This document shows, piece after piece, positions 1-7,888 of a stretch of DNA of 64,000 nucleotides. Made by a program: the position numbers and the translations under genes. Position 1 is the first letter of the stretch. Each line of letters starts with the position of its first letter. The notes below the pieces were generated by a model. It searched no databases, was not told where the DNA came from, and worked only from the letters and a program-made list of their open reading frames with translations. Origin of the DNA: an uncultured Bacilli bacterium. Lineage in GTDB: Bacteria; Bacillota_I; Bacilli_A; RF39; UBA660. The stretch is taken from NCBI GenBank assembly GCA_934096715.1, contig CAKOMQ010000002.1:48005-112004 (forward strand). The letters are read 5' to 3'.

Positions 1-40
1 TTCTTCTTGTGATTGTCACGAATAAAAAATAGTTTTAAAA

Positions 41-64
41 GCAACTAACCCTAGTTGTTTTTTT
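41..64 (+). terminator. Rho-independent terminator, plus strand
   Basis: A short stem (GCAACTA / TAGTTGT around a three- to four-base loop) is followed by a run of seven T. It would end a plus-strand gene lying before the window. Confidence 0.55.
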
Positions 65-71
65 GTTATTT

Positions 72-98
72 AAAAAAGCAGCTAGTACAACTAGTTGC
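72..98 (-). terminator. Terminator overlapping the ASCH gene stop
   Basis: On the minus strand a nine-pair stem (GCAACTAGT / ACTAGCTGC, one mismatch) with a three-base loop is followed by six T. The TAG stop of the ASCH gene lies inside the stem. It ends the three-gene operon that starts near 2500. Confidence 0.7.
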
Positions 99-483
99 CT
101 TCATCATAATTCCAAATACCTAATTTTCCTTTACATTCTATTGGATTAATAATTTCAATATCATCTAAAATCCAAGCATAATTACCAACTTCAAATCTTC
201 CACACACTAATTCATCTTCACCTACACTTTTTATATATTCAGGTGTCATTTCTACAACATCTACTAAATTACACTTACAAATAATCTTTCCATAACTAGG
301 GCTAATACCAGCATATAAATTCATAAGCTTCTTATTATTTAAAATATCTTTACTCATTTTACTAATACCAGCATGAATATATATTTCTCCCCTATAATTA
401 GTTTTCCAAGTTCTAGTTTCTACTTTTTTAATACCATGAAGTATTAAAGAAGCATAAGGCTCTCTTATAGTTAATACTTTCAT
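91..483 (-). CDS. ASCH domain protein
   Basis: A 130-residue protein made up almost entirely of an ASCH domain, a PUA-like beta-barrel fold thought to bind RNA or modified nucleotides. The N-terminal MKVLTIREPYASLIL with the following GIKKVETRTW is the signature of the family (strand, then the xPxAxxIxxGxKxxExRxW pattern). It is the last gene of an operon and its ATG overlaps the stop of the methyltransferase gene as ATGA, so the two are translationally coupled. ASCH proteins next to methyltransferases and nucleotide-binding proteins are often guessed to act in RNA or nucleotide modification; the substrate cannot be read from the sequence. Confidence 0.85.
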   Translation of the reverse strand: MKVLTIREPYASLILHGIKKVETRTWKTNYRGEIYIHAGISKMSKDILNNKKLMNLYAGISPSYGKIICKCNLVDVVEMTPEYIKSVGEDELVCGRFEVGNYAWILDDIEIINPIECKGKLGIWNYDEGN

Positions 484-1139
484 ATTTTCTTAATTAGTAT
501 ATGAAAGTGGTATGATGAACATTCTTTATTATTACTAATAAAATAATCTTGTATATGTCTTACATCTATTATTTCAAAATCTTTAAACAATTCTTTTATC
601 AAACTATAATCTGCATAAAAATGTGGAACTTTATATTCTGGTCCTTCTTCCATTTTAAGAAGAGTATTTTCATCTATTTTTGGCCAATCTTGTTTATATC
701 CCCAAGTTTTCTTACTACATAAAGTAATAAACGCTTCACCATCATGTTTTAATACTCTCTTAATTTCTTGAATAGCTTTCTTTACTCCATTAGTATCTGT
801 ATGAGATATAACATTATAACAAATAATTGACTCGATAGATTCATCATCATAAGGTAAATCAAGCATATCCCCTATTTTAAAATCTATGTTATTTAAGTTT
901 AATTCTTCTGCCCATTTTTTAGTTTCACCTATTCCAGCTTCACTTATATCAAAAGAATAAACATAAAAATTATTAAGAGCAAACAAGATTGAGTGCCTTC
1001 CAACTCCACATCCTAAATCCAATATATTCTTCTTATTTTGATTAATCCATCTATTTAATAAATAATAACTATCTATACTAGGTATTTTCCAAAAATTATC
1101 ACTTACTATATTCCAATTCCATCCTTTTGACTCAGTCAT
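480..1139 (-). CDS. Class I SAM-dependent methyltransferase
   Basis: A 219-residue Rossmann-fold methyltransferase. Motif I is ILDLGCGVGRHSILFA at about residues 40-55, the acidic end of strand 2 is YSFDIS, and a D-M-L-DLPY segment matches the adenine-binding region, so SAM binding is well supported. The start is placed at the ATG at 1139, which overlaps the stop of the upstream HD-NTPase gene by eight bases; a TTG nine bases further upstream is in frame but less likely. The substrate is unknown. The closest general resemblance is to small-molecule methyltransferases of the Methyltransf_11/25 type. Its 3' end overlaps the ASCH gene by four bases. Confidence 0.85.
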   Translation of the reverse strand: MTESKGWNWNIVSDNFWKIPSIDSYYLLNRWINQNKKNILDLGCGVGRHSILFALNNFYVYSFDISEAGIGETKKWAEELNLNNIDFKIGDMLDLPYDDESIESIICYNVISHTDTNGVKKAIQEIKRVLKHDGEAFITLCSKKTWGYKQDWPKIDENTLLKMEEGPEYKVPHFYADYSLIKELFKDFEIIDVRHIQDYFISNNKECSSYHFHILIKKI

Positions 1140-2481
1140 TTTTTTCAATAAAGCCTTTCAAATATTCATTAATTTCATCAATATATTTTTTTCTCATTAC
1201 ATCTAATATATTATTAGCAATACTCACTGATACATCTCTTTCACTTTTATTAGTAGTATCAACAAACACAATATTAATATCATTATTACCTAAGTTATTC
1301 TTACATTCTAATAAAGATACATTATATTCATTAACATTTTCTTCATTTAAGAATCTTCTTCTTTCTAAAGACAAATTATTATGATACTCCCTTTTTATGC
1401 TAGTAAGTGGATCAGTATAGGTAGCAACCACTACATCAATATTATCTTTTATAATAGGTGTATATTTATCTAAGAATTCCTTATAATCTTTTTTCTTTAT
1501 ACCTTTCTTTTTATATAATCTATCCATCCAAATAACCCTATCAAATAAACATCTATCTACAATCAAAATATCTTTATTATCTTTTAAATTCTTTTTTAAA
1601 TCTTTTAATACATGTTCAGGAATTATTTTGTTGATTTCTTCTTTACTTAAATCTTTTATACTAGGATATAATTCATTCTTATAATAATCACTTGTTGTAA
1701 ATTCTTCAATTATACCTATAGTATAGCCACCATTTTTAAAGAAATCTTTTAAACTATTTATAAGTGTTGTTTTACCTGTTCTAGGAGTCCCAGTAAATTC
1801 AATAACAAAAGTATTTAAATCAAAGTTATTTTTAAGTTTCATTAACTCTTTCTTCTTATAATGAAGTTTTTTTAATTCCTTTAATTCGTCTCTTTTATCT
1901 TCAAATATAATATCTTCTAAATATTCATCATAACTATTATTAAATATACTATCTATTAATTCTTTTAATCTAAGAAACATTGGATGAATATTTTCTTCAT
2001 TATATATTAAACTTTCATAAATATTTTCATAATACCATTTTTGTTTATCATATCCCCTATTAAATGAAGAAAAATCATAATAATCTACTTTTCCAATGCA
2101 TATTTGTAAATCTTCTAAGTTACTTATTTTATCTGCTGCCACTATTGCTTTATGTCTAATATCTAATTCTTTTACTTCTTCAATAGTTCTTCTTTTTCTT
2201 TCTTCCCATTCTAAACTCTTATCTTTTTCGCTATCTCCAAGTACTAAAGATAATACATCATCTCCAAAAGATTCTTTAATATCATGACTATCAAAATCTG
2301 TATCTTCGATAACGTCATGTAAATATCCTGCAGCCACTACATTATCATCAAATCCATAAGATTCTAATATACCCGCAACATCTATTGGATGCACTATCAT
2401 TGGTTTATCTTTATCACTTTTTCTTAATTGCCCATAATGAGCTTTGATAGCAAATTCACGGGCTTGCTTCTTTATATTCAT
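1132..2481 (-). CDS. HD-domain / P-loop kinase fusion protein
   Basis: A 449-residue fusion. Residues about 1-130 form an HD phosphohydrolase of the RelA/SpoT-hydrolase type: H31, the HD pair at H55-D56 inside LHDVIEDT, and a later KISNLEDL helix. Residues about 222-440 form a P-loop NTPase with Walker A GTPRTGKTT at 231-239 and a later IVDRCLFDR that resembles the DRS/DR motif of deoxynucleoside or thymidylate kinases. The start is placed at the ATG at 2481, nine bases after an AGGTGG ribosome-binding site, not at the GTG at 2493 that overlaps that site. First gene of the operon with the methyltransferase and ASCH genes. A role in nucleotide turnover or signalling is inference. Confidence 0.8.
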   Translation of the reverse strand: MNIKKQAREFAIKAHYGQLRKSDKDKPMIVHPIDVAGILESYGFDDNVVAAGYLHDVIEDTDFDSHDIKESFGDDVLSLVLGDSEKDKSLEWEERKRRTIEEVKELDIRHKAIVAADKISNLEDLQICIGKVDYYDFSSFNRGYDKQKWYYENIYESLIYNEENIHPMFLRLKELIDSIFNNSYDEYLEDIIFEDKRDELKELKKLHYKKKELMKLKNNFDLNTFVIEFTGTPRTGKTTLINSLKDFFKNGGYTIGIIEEFTTSDYYKNELYPSIKDLSKEEINKIIPEHVLKDLKKNLKDNKDILIVDRCLFDRVIWMDRLYKKKGIKKKDYKEFLDKYTPIIKDNIDVVVATYTDPLTSIKREYHNNLSLERRRFLNEENVNEYNVSLLECKNNLGNNDINIVFVDTTNKSERDVSVSIANNILDVMRKKYIDEINEYLKGFIEKND

Positions 2482-2504
2482 AACTAACACCACCTTACAA
2501 ATAG

Positions 2505-2513
2505 ATTATATCA
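2505..2513 (-). promoter_or_regulatory. Extended -10 promoter of the HD-NTPase operon
   Basis: TGATATAAT (TGnTATAAT) lies about 25 bases before the start codon on the minus strand. No good -35 box is seen 17 bases upstream, which fits an extended -10 promoter. Confidence 0.6.
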
Positions 2514-2561
2514 TAATCACATTTTTTTAGATATTATTTTCATTAATTATATTTACTATGC

Positions 2562-2594
2562 AAAAAAGTTATTCCAGTACACTGGAATAACTTT
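2562..2594 (-). terminator. Strong hairpin terminator
   Basis: An almost perfect 11-12 pair palindrome (GTTATTCCAGT / ACTGGAATAAC) followed on the minus strand by six T. It lies downstream of the small-RNA candidates at 2640-2862 and insulates the HD-NTPase operon from them. Confidence 0.75.
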
Positions 2595-2639
2595 CAGACT
2601 GTTGACAAAAAAGCATGTTCAAAATATTTTTAGTAATTA

Positions 2640-2699
2640 CTAACACGAAAAAAAGGAACAGCGTTCCCTTTTCTCCCCATAACAAAATGGGCATTTCAT
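2640..2699 (-). other. Possible 19-residue Cys-rich peptide or small RNA
   Basis: A 20-codon frame starting MKCPFCYGEKRERC and ending in cysteine. It is preceded by a near-consensus promoter (2709-2737) whose predicted start lies only a few bases before the ATG, with no ribosome-binding site. A terminator hairpin (2648-2668) lies inside the frame. The CPFC start recalls the zinc ribbon of NrdR, but nothing else of NrdR follows. The unit may be a roughly 55-base RNA and not a gene. Confidence 0.3.
2648..2668 (-). terminator. Terminator of the short transcript
   Basis: Minus-strand stem GGAAC / GTTCC with a three-base loop (GGGAAC...GTTCC) followed by seven T. Confidence 0.6.
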
Positions 2700-2708
2700 T
2701 ACATATTT

Positions 2709-2737
2709 ATAATATCAGGTTTAATGATCATTGTAAA
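2709..2737 (-). promoter_or_regulatory. SigA-type promoter for a short transcript
   Basis: TTTACA at 2732-2737 and TATTAT at 2709-2714 are separated by exactly 17 bases on the minus strand. It would transcribe about 50-60 bases to the terminator at 2648. Confidence 0.6.
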
Positions 2738-2778
2738 CATATTCGAAATTATTTTTTAAATTTTATTAATCAGCTTTT

Positions 2779-2862
2779 TAAAACAAAAACAAGTTAGACG
2801 CATCCAACTTGCTTAGGTGTAGTCCGAAGACATTCACCGCAATTCATATTTATGAATACACC
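2779..2862 (-). ncRNA. Candidate structured small RNA
   Basis: Read on the minus strand, GGTGTA (2857-2862) can pair with TACACC (2816-2821). The enclosed segment holds a TTCATA/TATGAA hairpin and GTC-TTCG-GAC, a stable UUCG tetraloop. A second GGTG within it can pair with the same CACC, so two alternative folds exist. A nine-pair hairpin (CAAGTTGGA / TCTAACTTG) and a T-rich tract (2780-2789) end the unit like an intrinsic terminator. A weak promoter-like TTGTAA ... TAATAT precedes it. No coding frame explains it. It does not match a riboswitch I know; an end fragment or guide-RNA scaffold of a lost IS200/IS605-type element is an alternative. Confidence 0.4.
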
Positions 2863-2927
2863 ATGATAATATTATTTGCAATATATGATTATTTACAAAA
2901 TATAACATGTTTAATTGTTAATAGATA

Positions 2928-2936
2928 TGTTATAAT
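2928..2936 (+). promoter_or_regulatory. Extended -10 promoter of the 2965 gene
   Basis: TGTTATAAT (TGnTATAAT) lies 29 bases before the ATG of the following gene. Confidence 0.6.
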
Positions 2937-2964
2937 TATGTAAAATAGATTGGAGATTATTAAC

Positions 2965-3540
2965 ATGTTTGTTAAAAATAAAATTATTGATGAAAATAAA
3001 ATCAGAGAAACAATAGAGAGCAAAAATCAAATAACAGAAGAATCATTAAGAAAAGATTGGCAAGATGTTCGTAAAATGAGCAAAGAAATCGATAATTTAA
3101 AAGCTGGAGATGATGATTTTAATTTTTATGAAATGTATGAAATTACTTTTAGTGCTATTTTGCTTAGTTTAACTTTAGATGAATTAGAATACATAAATGA
3201 AAACAATTTGTTTGGATTTGATGAATATAATATACTGGATTATAGATGTAAAATGAATCTAGAAAGAAAAATTAATTATTATAAACAAATTCTTTTTGAC
3301 TTAACTAATTGTATGCAACAAGGAGATTTAGGCAGTTATTTTAGTAAATGTGGAGATTTATTTCACATGAGTGCTGTAGGATTAGGGATCACAACTTTTT
3401 TAGGATTAAACAGAAACGATGCTGAACTTACTCCAGAAGGAGAAAAATTAAAAACTTGTATAGAAAATATTAAACAATTACATAAGAATGAAATTAAACA
3501 AAAAATTGCAGCATCTAATTGTGGACAATCTACAAGATAA
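2965..3540 (+). CDS. Protein of unknown function
   Basis: A 191-residue soluble, mostly helical and acidic protein with no domain I recognise. There is no signal peptide or membrane segment. The start is the ATG at 2965, nine bases after GGAG; a TTG at 2950 is in frame but overlaps that site. A C-terminal helical region is basic, while the N-terminal half is rich in Glu, Lys and Asn. It stands alone with its own extended -10 promoter and terminator and is surrounded by non-coding DNA and a tRNA, which is typical of accessory or recently acquired genes. Confidence 0.65.
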   Translation: MFVKNKIIDENKIRETIESKNQITEESLRKDWQDVRKMSKEIDNLKAGDDDFNFYEMYEITFSAILLSLTLDELEYINENNLFGFDEYNILDYRCKMNLERKINYYKQILFDLTNCMQQGDLGSYFSKCGDLFHMSAVGLGITTFLGLNRNDAELTPEGEKLKTCIENIKQLHKNEIKQKIAASNCGQSTR

Positions 3541-3557
3541 AAAAATATTATCATAAT

Positions 3558-3618
3558 AAAAGCCATAACATATTTTACTCACTTACGAGTAAAAGAAAAA
3601 ATAGGCTTTTATTTTTTT
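3558..3618 (+). terminator. Terminator after the 2965 gene
   Basis: AAAAGCC pairs with GGCTTTT around an inner hairpin (TTTTACTC / GAGTAAAA, 3573-3594), followed by a run of seven T. Confidence 0.6.
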
Positions 3619-3682
3619 AATATCATACAAATTTTGAATAGATATTTAAAAAACGAACCCTAATAGTTCGTCATTATCAATT

Positions 3683-3768
3683 TGGTACCTGTGGTCGGAC
3701 TCGAACCGACATGGTTAAAAACCGCTGGATTTTGAGTCCAGTGCGTCTACCAATTCCGCCACACAGGC
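3683..3768 (-). tRNA. tRNA-Leu (anticodon CAA)
   Basis: Minus-strand cloverleaf with acceptor GCCTGTG / CACAGGT, anticodon stem CTGGA / TCCAG around CTCAAAA, a long variable arm typical of class II tRNAs, a GGTTCGAGTCC T-arm and an encoded CCA end. The anticodon CAA reads UUG. Confidence 0.93.
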
Positions 3769-3799
3769 ATCACTACTTAATTATACCTTAATTTATCAA

Positions 3800-4627
3800 T
3801 TAAAACAAGATAAGTAGCTTGCCAAATTTATCATATAAAGAAATTCTTTCGTTATCATACATAAATAATCTATATTTAGAATAACTTTCTAGTTTAACAC
3901 CATTCTTTACCATCTTTAGTAATTCTAAATCACAGTTAATAACTTCAATATTCAAAACATCTTCTAAATCTAAGAGTTCATAATTACCACAATTTATATC
4001 TTCTAGAGTATAACTATTCTCTATAAAGAAGTTACCCTGTTTAGTACGTACTAAACTACTCATTGTACCTAAGACACCTAACTTATTACAAATATCCTTT
4101 ATAAGACTTCTAATATAAGTACCTTTACTAACAACACATCTAAACTTAATTTCATCATTCTTATACTCAATTAACTCTATTTCTTTTATATCTACTTCTC
4201 TTTTTGGAAGATCAACTTCTATATTATTTCGAGCATATTCATATAATCTTTTGCCATTAACATGTATAGCACTATAAATTGGAACCTCTTGAATACTTTT
4301 ACCTAGAAATGTCTTTATAGTGTCATCTATAAAAGAAGTTTCTAATACTTTAGGACACTCACTCTTTAATACATTACCAGTAATATCAATAGTGTCTGTT
4401 TCAATACCAAGTTTAATTGTAGCAACATATTCTTTATATTCACTAGTAATTATATCAACTAACTTAGTATATTTATTAATACACACAACAAGTACACCAG
4501 TAGCAAGTGGATCTAAAGTACCAGTATGTCCTATTCTTTTAGTGCCAAAAAGAGATGTCAATTTATTAACAACATCTCTACTTGTCATATTAATATCTTT
4601 ATTTACTACTAAAATTCCATTTTTCAT
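3800..4627 (-). CDS. truB: tRNA pseudouridine-55 synthase TruB
   Basis: A 275-residue TruB that isomerises U55 to pseudouridine in the T-loop of tRNAs. The N-terminal MKNGILVVNKD and the motif GHTGTLDPLATG are diagnostic, with D39 as the catalytic aspartate; a later KGTYIRSL segment is the conserved RNA-binding region. The length is a little under the roughly 300 residues of Bacillus because the C-terminal PUA-like region is short. It is the last gene of the rimP-nusA-ylxR-infB-rbfA operon, two bases after the acetyltransferase-like gene, which is the usual Firmicute neighbourhood. The bifunctional ribF that often follows is missing here, replaced by tRNA-Leu. Confidence 0.95.
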   Translation of the reverse strand: MKNGILVVNKDINMTSRDVVNKLTSLFGTKRIGHTGTLDPLATGVLVVCINKYTKLVDIITSEYKEYVATIKLGIETDTIDITGNVLKSECPKVLETSFIDDTIKTFLGKSIQEVPIYSAIHVNGKRLYEYARNNIEVDLPKREVDIKEIELIEYKNDEIKFRCVVSKGTYIRSLIKDICNKLGVLGTMSSLVRTKQGNFFIENSYTLEDINCGNYELLDLEDVLNIEVINCDLELLKMVKNGVKLESYSKYRLFMYDNERISLYDKFGKLLILF

Positions 4628-4628
4628 A

Positions 4629-5165
4629 CTACTTCTTTGTAATTAAGAAAGTTCTAGTCAAATTATATTGTCCATTACCTTCATCTAGTTCAACTTTAAA
4701 TTCATTACTTGTTAAAATATTTTTTAAATCTATTTCCTTATTGGGAATTTCTATATATACTTTTTTCTCATAAGTACTTTCTAAATATTTAACAAATTCA
4801 TTATATAAATAATATTGTTCTTCTAAAGAATAGATACTTTTAAAGATAATATCTGGAACTAATAAATCTTCTCCTTTTATGTATACCCTAGAAACACCTA
4901 ATAAAATATTATTACTAAATATTCCAAATAGTAAACATTCCCCATTATCTATATCTTTTATTGCTTTATTAGACATTTGAAAATTCTTACTATCTCCTGC
5001 TAGAATATCATATTTTCTTACATCATCTTTCATATTACTTGCCATAACATCAGCAAGACCTAGTCCATATATCTCAATAAATTTATTATAATAAGCATCA
5101 TATAGATCAAAATCTATTGTAGTTGCTTCTTGTAACCCTATTACTTTAAAATTAATATTTTCCAT
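4629..5165 (-). CDS. Unknown protein, possibly GNAT-like acetyltransferase
   Basis: A 178-residue protein inserted between rbfA and truB, where many relatives have nothing or DHH-phosphatase NrnA. The order of predicted elements (helix-rich start, strand LLFGIFSNNILLGVSRVYI, then DLLVPDIIF, then a helix LEEQYYLYNEFVKYLEST and strand KVYIEIP) resembles the central sheet of GNAT N-acetyltransferases, but the acetyl-CoA loop (Q/RxxGxG/A) is not clear. Function is therefore uncertain. It is cotranscribed with translation and ribosome-maturation genes, four bases after rbfA and two before truB. Confidence 0.6.
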   Translation of the reverse strand: MENINFKVIGLQEATTIDFDLYDAYYNKFIEIYGLGLADVMASNMKDDVRKYDILAGDSKNFQMSNKAIKDIDNGECLLFGIFSNNILLGVSRVYIKGEDLLVPDIIFKSIYSLEEQYYLYNEFVKYLESTYEKKVYIEIPNKEIDLKNILTSNEFKVELDEGNGQYNLTRTFLITKK

Positions 5166-5168
5166 AAC

Positions 5169-5510
5169 CTACTCCTGATTTATTTTTTTTATTATTTTTT
5201 CAATATTATCAGCATATTCAATGGATGTATCATAAATAAACTTTAATTCTGGTATATTTCTTACATCTAATACCTTAGCTAATTCTTTTCTTAAGAAAGG
5301 TGCAGCTTCATTTACTTCACGCTCTATATCTTTATGTTCCATATTTAATAGTGAAGTAAAATAAACTTTAGCATAACTTAAATCTTTAGAAACTTTGGTA
5401 TCTATAATAGTTATATTCTTAAGTAATTCATCATTAGTATCTACAAGTAATATACTACTTAAATATTTATTTATATCTGATGCTATTCTTTCTACTTTAT
5501 GACTAGGCAT
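5169..5510 (-). CDS. rbfA: Ribosome-binding factor A
   Basis: A 113-residue RbfA, a KH-like protein that binds immature 30S subunits and helps process the 5' end of 16S rRNA. The pattern MPSHKVERIASDINKYLS and the later DLSYAKVYFTSLL and PELKFIYDTSIEYADNIEKII are conserved family blocks. The start is the ATG at 5510, seven bases after a GAGG site; it overlaps the infB stop by eight bases (ATGCCTAG), so the genes are translationally coupled. Length is normal. Confidence 0.93.
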   Translation of the reverse strand: MPSHKVERIASDINKYLSSILLVDTNDELLKNITIIDTKVSKDLSYAKVYFTSLLNMEHKDIEREVNEAAPFLRKELAKVLDVRNIPELKFIYDTSIEYADNIEKIIKKINQE

Positions 5511-7602
5511 TTTTAACCTCGACAAGTTCAAATGCTTCTAATATATCTCCTTCTTTAATATCATTAAAGTTTTCTAGAGTAATACCACATTCAAAACCTT
5601 TTTTCATTTCTTTAACATGATCTTTACCTTTTTGCAATGAAGATATTTTATCTTCTTGAATAACTATACCATCTCTTATAACTCTTACACTTGAGTTATT
5701 CTTAATTATTCCATCTACCACCATACAACCTGCTATATTACCTATCTTAGAGAATTTAAATATCTTTCTAATTTCAGCACTACCAGATACTACTTCTTTA
5801 AATTCTGGATCTAACATACCATTAATAGCATCTTCCATTTCTTCAACTAACTTATAGATAATTGTATACAATCTTATATCGACATTATATTGTTTAGCAA
5901 CTTCTTTAGTAATATTAGAAGGTACAACATTAAAACCAATTATAATAGCATCACTTGCATTAGCTAACACTACATCACTTTCAGTAATAGTACCAATACC
6001 ACTACGAATAACTTTTACTACTACATCTTTAATTCTAATTTTTTCAAGAGCATTCTTAACTGCTTCTTCACTACCCCTAACATCTGCTTTTAAAACAACA
6101 TTAACTTCTTTAGTACCGCCTTCAATTTTCTTAAATAAGTCATCTAAAGACACAACATTCTTCTTATACTTAGATAATTCTTGTTTCTTTCTTTTCTCAG
6201 CAATACTTTTAGCTTCACTTTCAGTTTCAAATGCCATAAATTTATCTCCAGCACTTGGATTTTCAGAAATACCTGTTACTTCAACTGGTGTCGAAGGTCC
6301 AGCTTCAACAATAGGCATACCTAAGTCATTCTTCATAGTTCTGATTTTACCAAAAGCAGTTCCTACTACAACAGGATCTCCTATTCTTAAAGTACCATTT
6401 TGAATTAAGAAACTAGCTACTCCACCAACATTCTTATCTACTTTACTTTCGATAACAGCACCCATAGCATATCTATTTGGATTAGCTTTCAACTCACTCA
6501 TTTCACTAATAGTTTCAATAGTTTCTAAAAGCAAATCAATACCTTCTCCAGTATGAGCAGAAATATTAATAAATGGAATATCTCCACCCCATGATTCAGG
6601 AGTTATATTTATTTCAGCCATTTCTGTATATATTCTTTCAATATTAGCATCTGGCTTATCTATTTTATTAACAGCAACAATTATCGGAACACCAGCACTT
6701 TTCGCATGATCAACAGCTTCCTTAGTTTGTGGCATTACACCATCATCTGCTGCTACTATAATAATAACTATATCTGTAACACTAGCACCCCTAGCACGCA
6801 TCTCTGTAAATGCAGCATGTCCTGGAGTATCAATAAAAGTTATCTTATTACCATTATGTTCTATTTGATAAGCACCTATATGTTGTGTAATTCCCCCAAA
6901 TTCAGTATCTACTACTTTAGAATGTCTAATATAATCAAGAAGAGTTGTTTTACCATGATCTACATGTCCCATAATAGTTACTATAGGTGGTCTTTTAACT
7001 AGATCTTCTTCATTATCTATAACTTCAAATTCTTCAAAATTACTTACATCTTGAGTACTTTCTCTTTTAAGAGTTTTTCCATAATCTAAAACGACAATTT
7101 CAGCACTTTCATAATCAATTTGATCATTTAAACCAGCCATTATACCTAATTCCATAAGCTTTTTAATTATGTCAGTACCTTTACAATTCAATTCTGTAGC
7201 TAATTCATTAACTGTCATATTATTCTTATAAAGAGCAATATTTTCACTAGTTTTATTATTTGATTGTAATTTTTCTTTATGCTTATACATTTCTTTTTTC
7301 TTTAAAGCAAAATCACTTTGTTCTACATTACTCTTTTGAACTTTAACTTTATTTTTAGAATTATTATCTTTAATATTCTTACTTTCCATTATTCCATAAG
7401 CTATATCTTCTAAGTTTTCATCTTCATCATAACTCATATCTTCATCTGTACTTATTAAATTCAAAGTATTATCTAAAAATATAATATCATCATCTGTTAA
7501 AATATCATCACTACCTGTAGGACTTAAACTTAATTCCTTACATTTTTTTAATACTTCTTGTATAGACAATCCAAGTTCATTAGCATACTCTTTTACTGTC
7601 AT
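5503..7602 (-). CDS. infB: Translation initiation factor IF-2
   Basis: A 699-residue IF-2, the GTPase that recruits formyl-Met-tRNA to the 30S P site. The N-terminal region holds two IF2_N modules (MTVKEYANELGLSIQEV, and MTVNELATELNCKGTDIIK near residue 128). The G domain carries GHVDHGKTT (G1, about residue 210), DTPGHAAF (G3) and NKIDKPDA (G4), followed by domains II-IV. It is compact, as in other low-GC lineages without long N-terminal repeats. It lies between ylxR and rbfA; the ylxQ (L7Ae-like) gene usually found before infB is absent, with only 19 bases between ylxR and infB. Confidence 0.97.
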   Translation of the reverse strand: MTVKEYANELGLSIQEVLKKCKELSLSPTGSDDILTDDDIIFLDNTLNLISTDEDMSYDEDENLEDIAYGIMESKNIKDNNSKNKVKVQKSNVEQSDFALKKKEMYKHKEKLQSNNKTSENIALYKNNMTVNELATELNCKGTDIIKKLMELGIMAGLNDQIDYESAEIVVLDYGKTLKRESTQDVSNFEEFEVIDNEEDLVKRPPIVTIMGHVDHGKTTLLDYIRHSKVVDTEFGGITQHIGAYQIEHNGNKITFIDTPGHAAFTEMRARGASVTDIVIIIVAADDGVMPQTKEAVDHAKSAGVPIIVAVNKIDKPDANIERIYTEMAEINITPESWGGDIPFINISAHTGEGIDLLLETIETISEMSELKANPNRYAMGAVIESKVDKNVGGVASFLIQNGTLRIGDPVVVGTAFGKIRTMKNDLGMPIVEAGPSTPVEVTGISENPSAGDKFMAFETESEAKSIAEKRKKQELSKYKKNVVSLDDLFKKIEGGTKEVNVVLKADVRGSEEAVKNALEKIRIKDVVVKVIRSGIGTITESDVVLANASDAIIIGFNVVPSNITKEVAKQYNVDIRLYTIIYKLVEEMEDAINGMLDPEFKEVVSGSAEIRKIFKFSKIGNIAGCMVVDGIIKNNSSVRVIRDGIVIQEDKISSLQKGKDHVKEMKKGFECGITLENFNDIKEGDILEAFELVEVKNA

Positions 7603-7621
7603 TCTTTCACTCTCCTTTTCT

Positions 7622-7882
7622 TTATTTTATTATATCTAATAATTCATCATATATCTTATCTGGTACTTCTACTTCTAAATGTCTATCTAATATTTTACTC
7701 TTTCTCGCTTTATTTATTACATCTACATCTTTTTTTAAATAAGCACCCCTACCATTTAACTTCCCAGATAAATCAATCTCTACATCACCACTAGTAGTTC
7801 TAACTACTCTAATCAAATCTTTCTTTTCACATTTTTCATGCGACACGACACATGTACGCATTGGTATTTTTCTCTGTTTCAT
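7622..7882 (-). CDS. rnpM: YlxR family RNA-binding protein (RnpM)
   Basis: An 86-residue YlxR (DUF448) protein. The start KQRKIPMRTCVVSHEKCEK and the middle GRGAYL match the family. In Bacillus the homologue (RnpM) binds RNase P RNA and modulates its activity, which is established for that species and inferred here. It lies between nusA and infB, the standard position. Confidence 0.9.
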   Translation of the reverse strand: MKQRKIPMRTCVVSHEKCEKKDLIRVVRTTSGDVEIDLSGKLNGRGAYLKKDVDVINKARKSKILDRHLEVEVPDKIYDELLDIIK

Positions 7883-7888
7883 AATATT

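Noticed and set aside
2096..2287. Plus-strand frame inside the HD-NTPase gene
   Set aside because: No ribosome-binding site, antisense to conserved codons, Ser/Leu-rich shadow.
2640..2699. Truncated nrdR
   Set aside because: Only MKCPFC matches; the next residues and the ATP-cone are absent and a terminator lies inside the frame.
6706..7002. Plus-strand frame inside infB
   Set aside because: Antisense to the conserved G domain; the composition (many Tyr, Ser, Cys, Ile) is that of a reverse-frame shadow.
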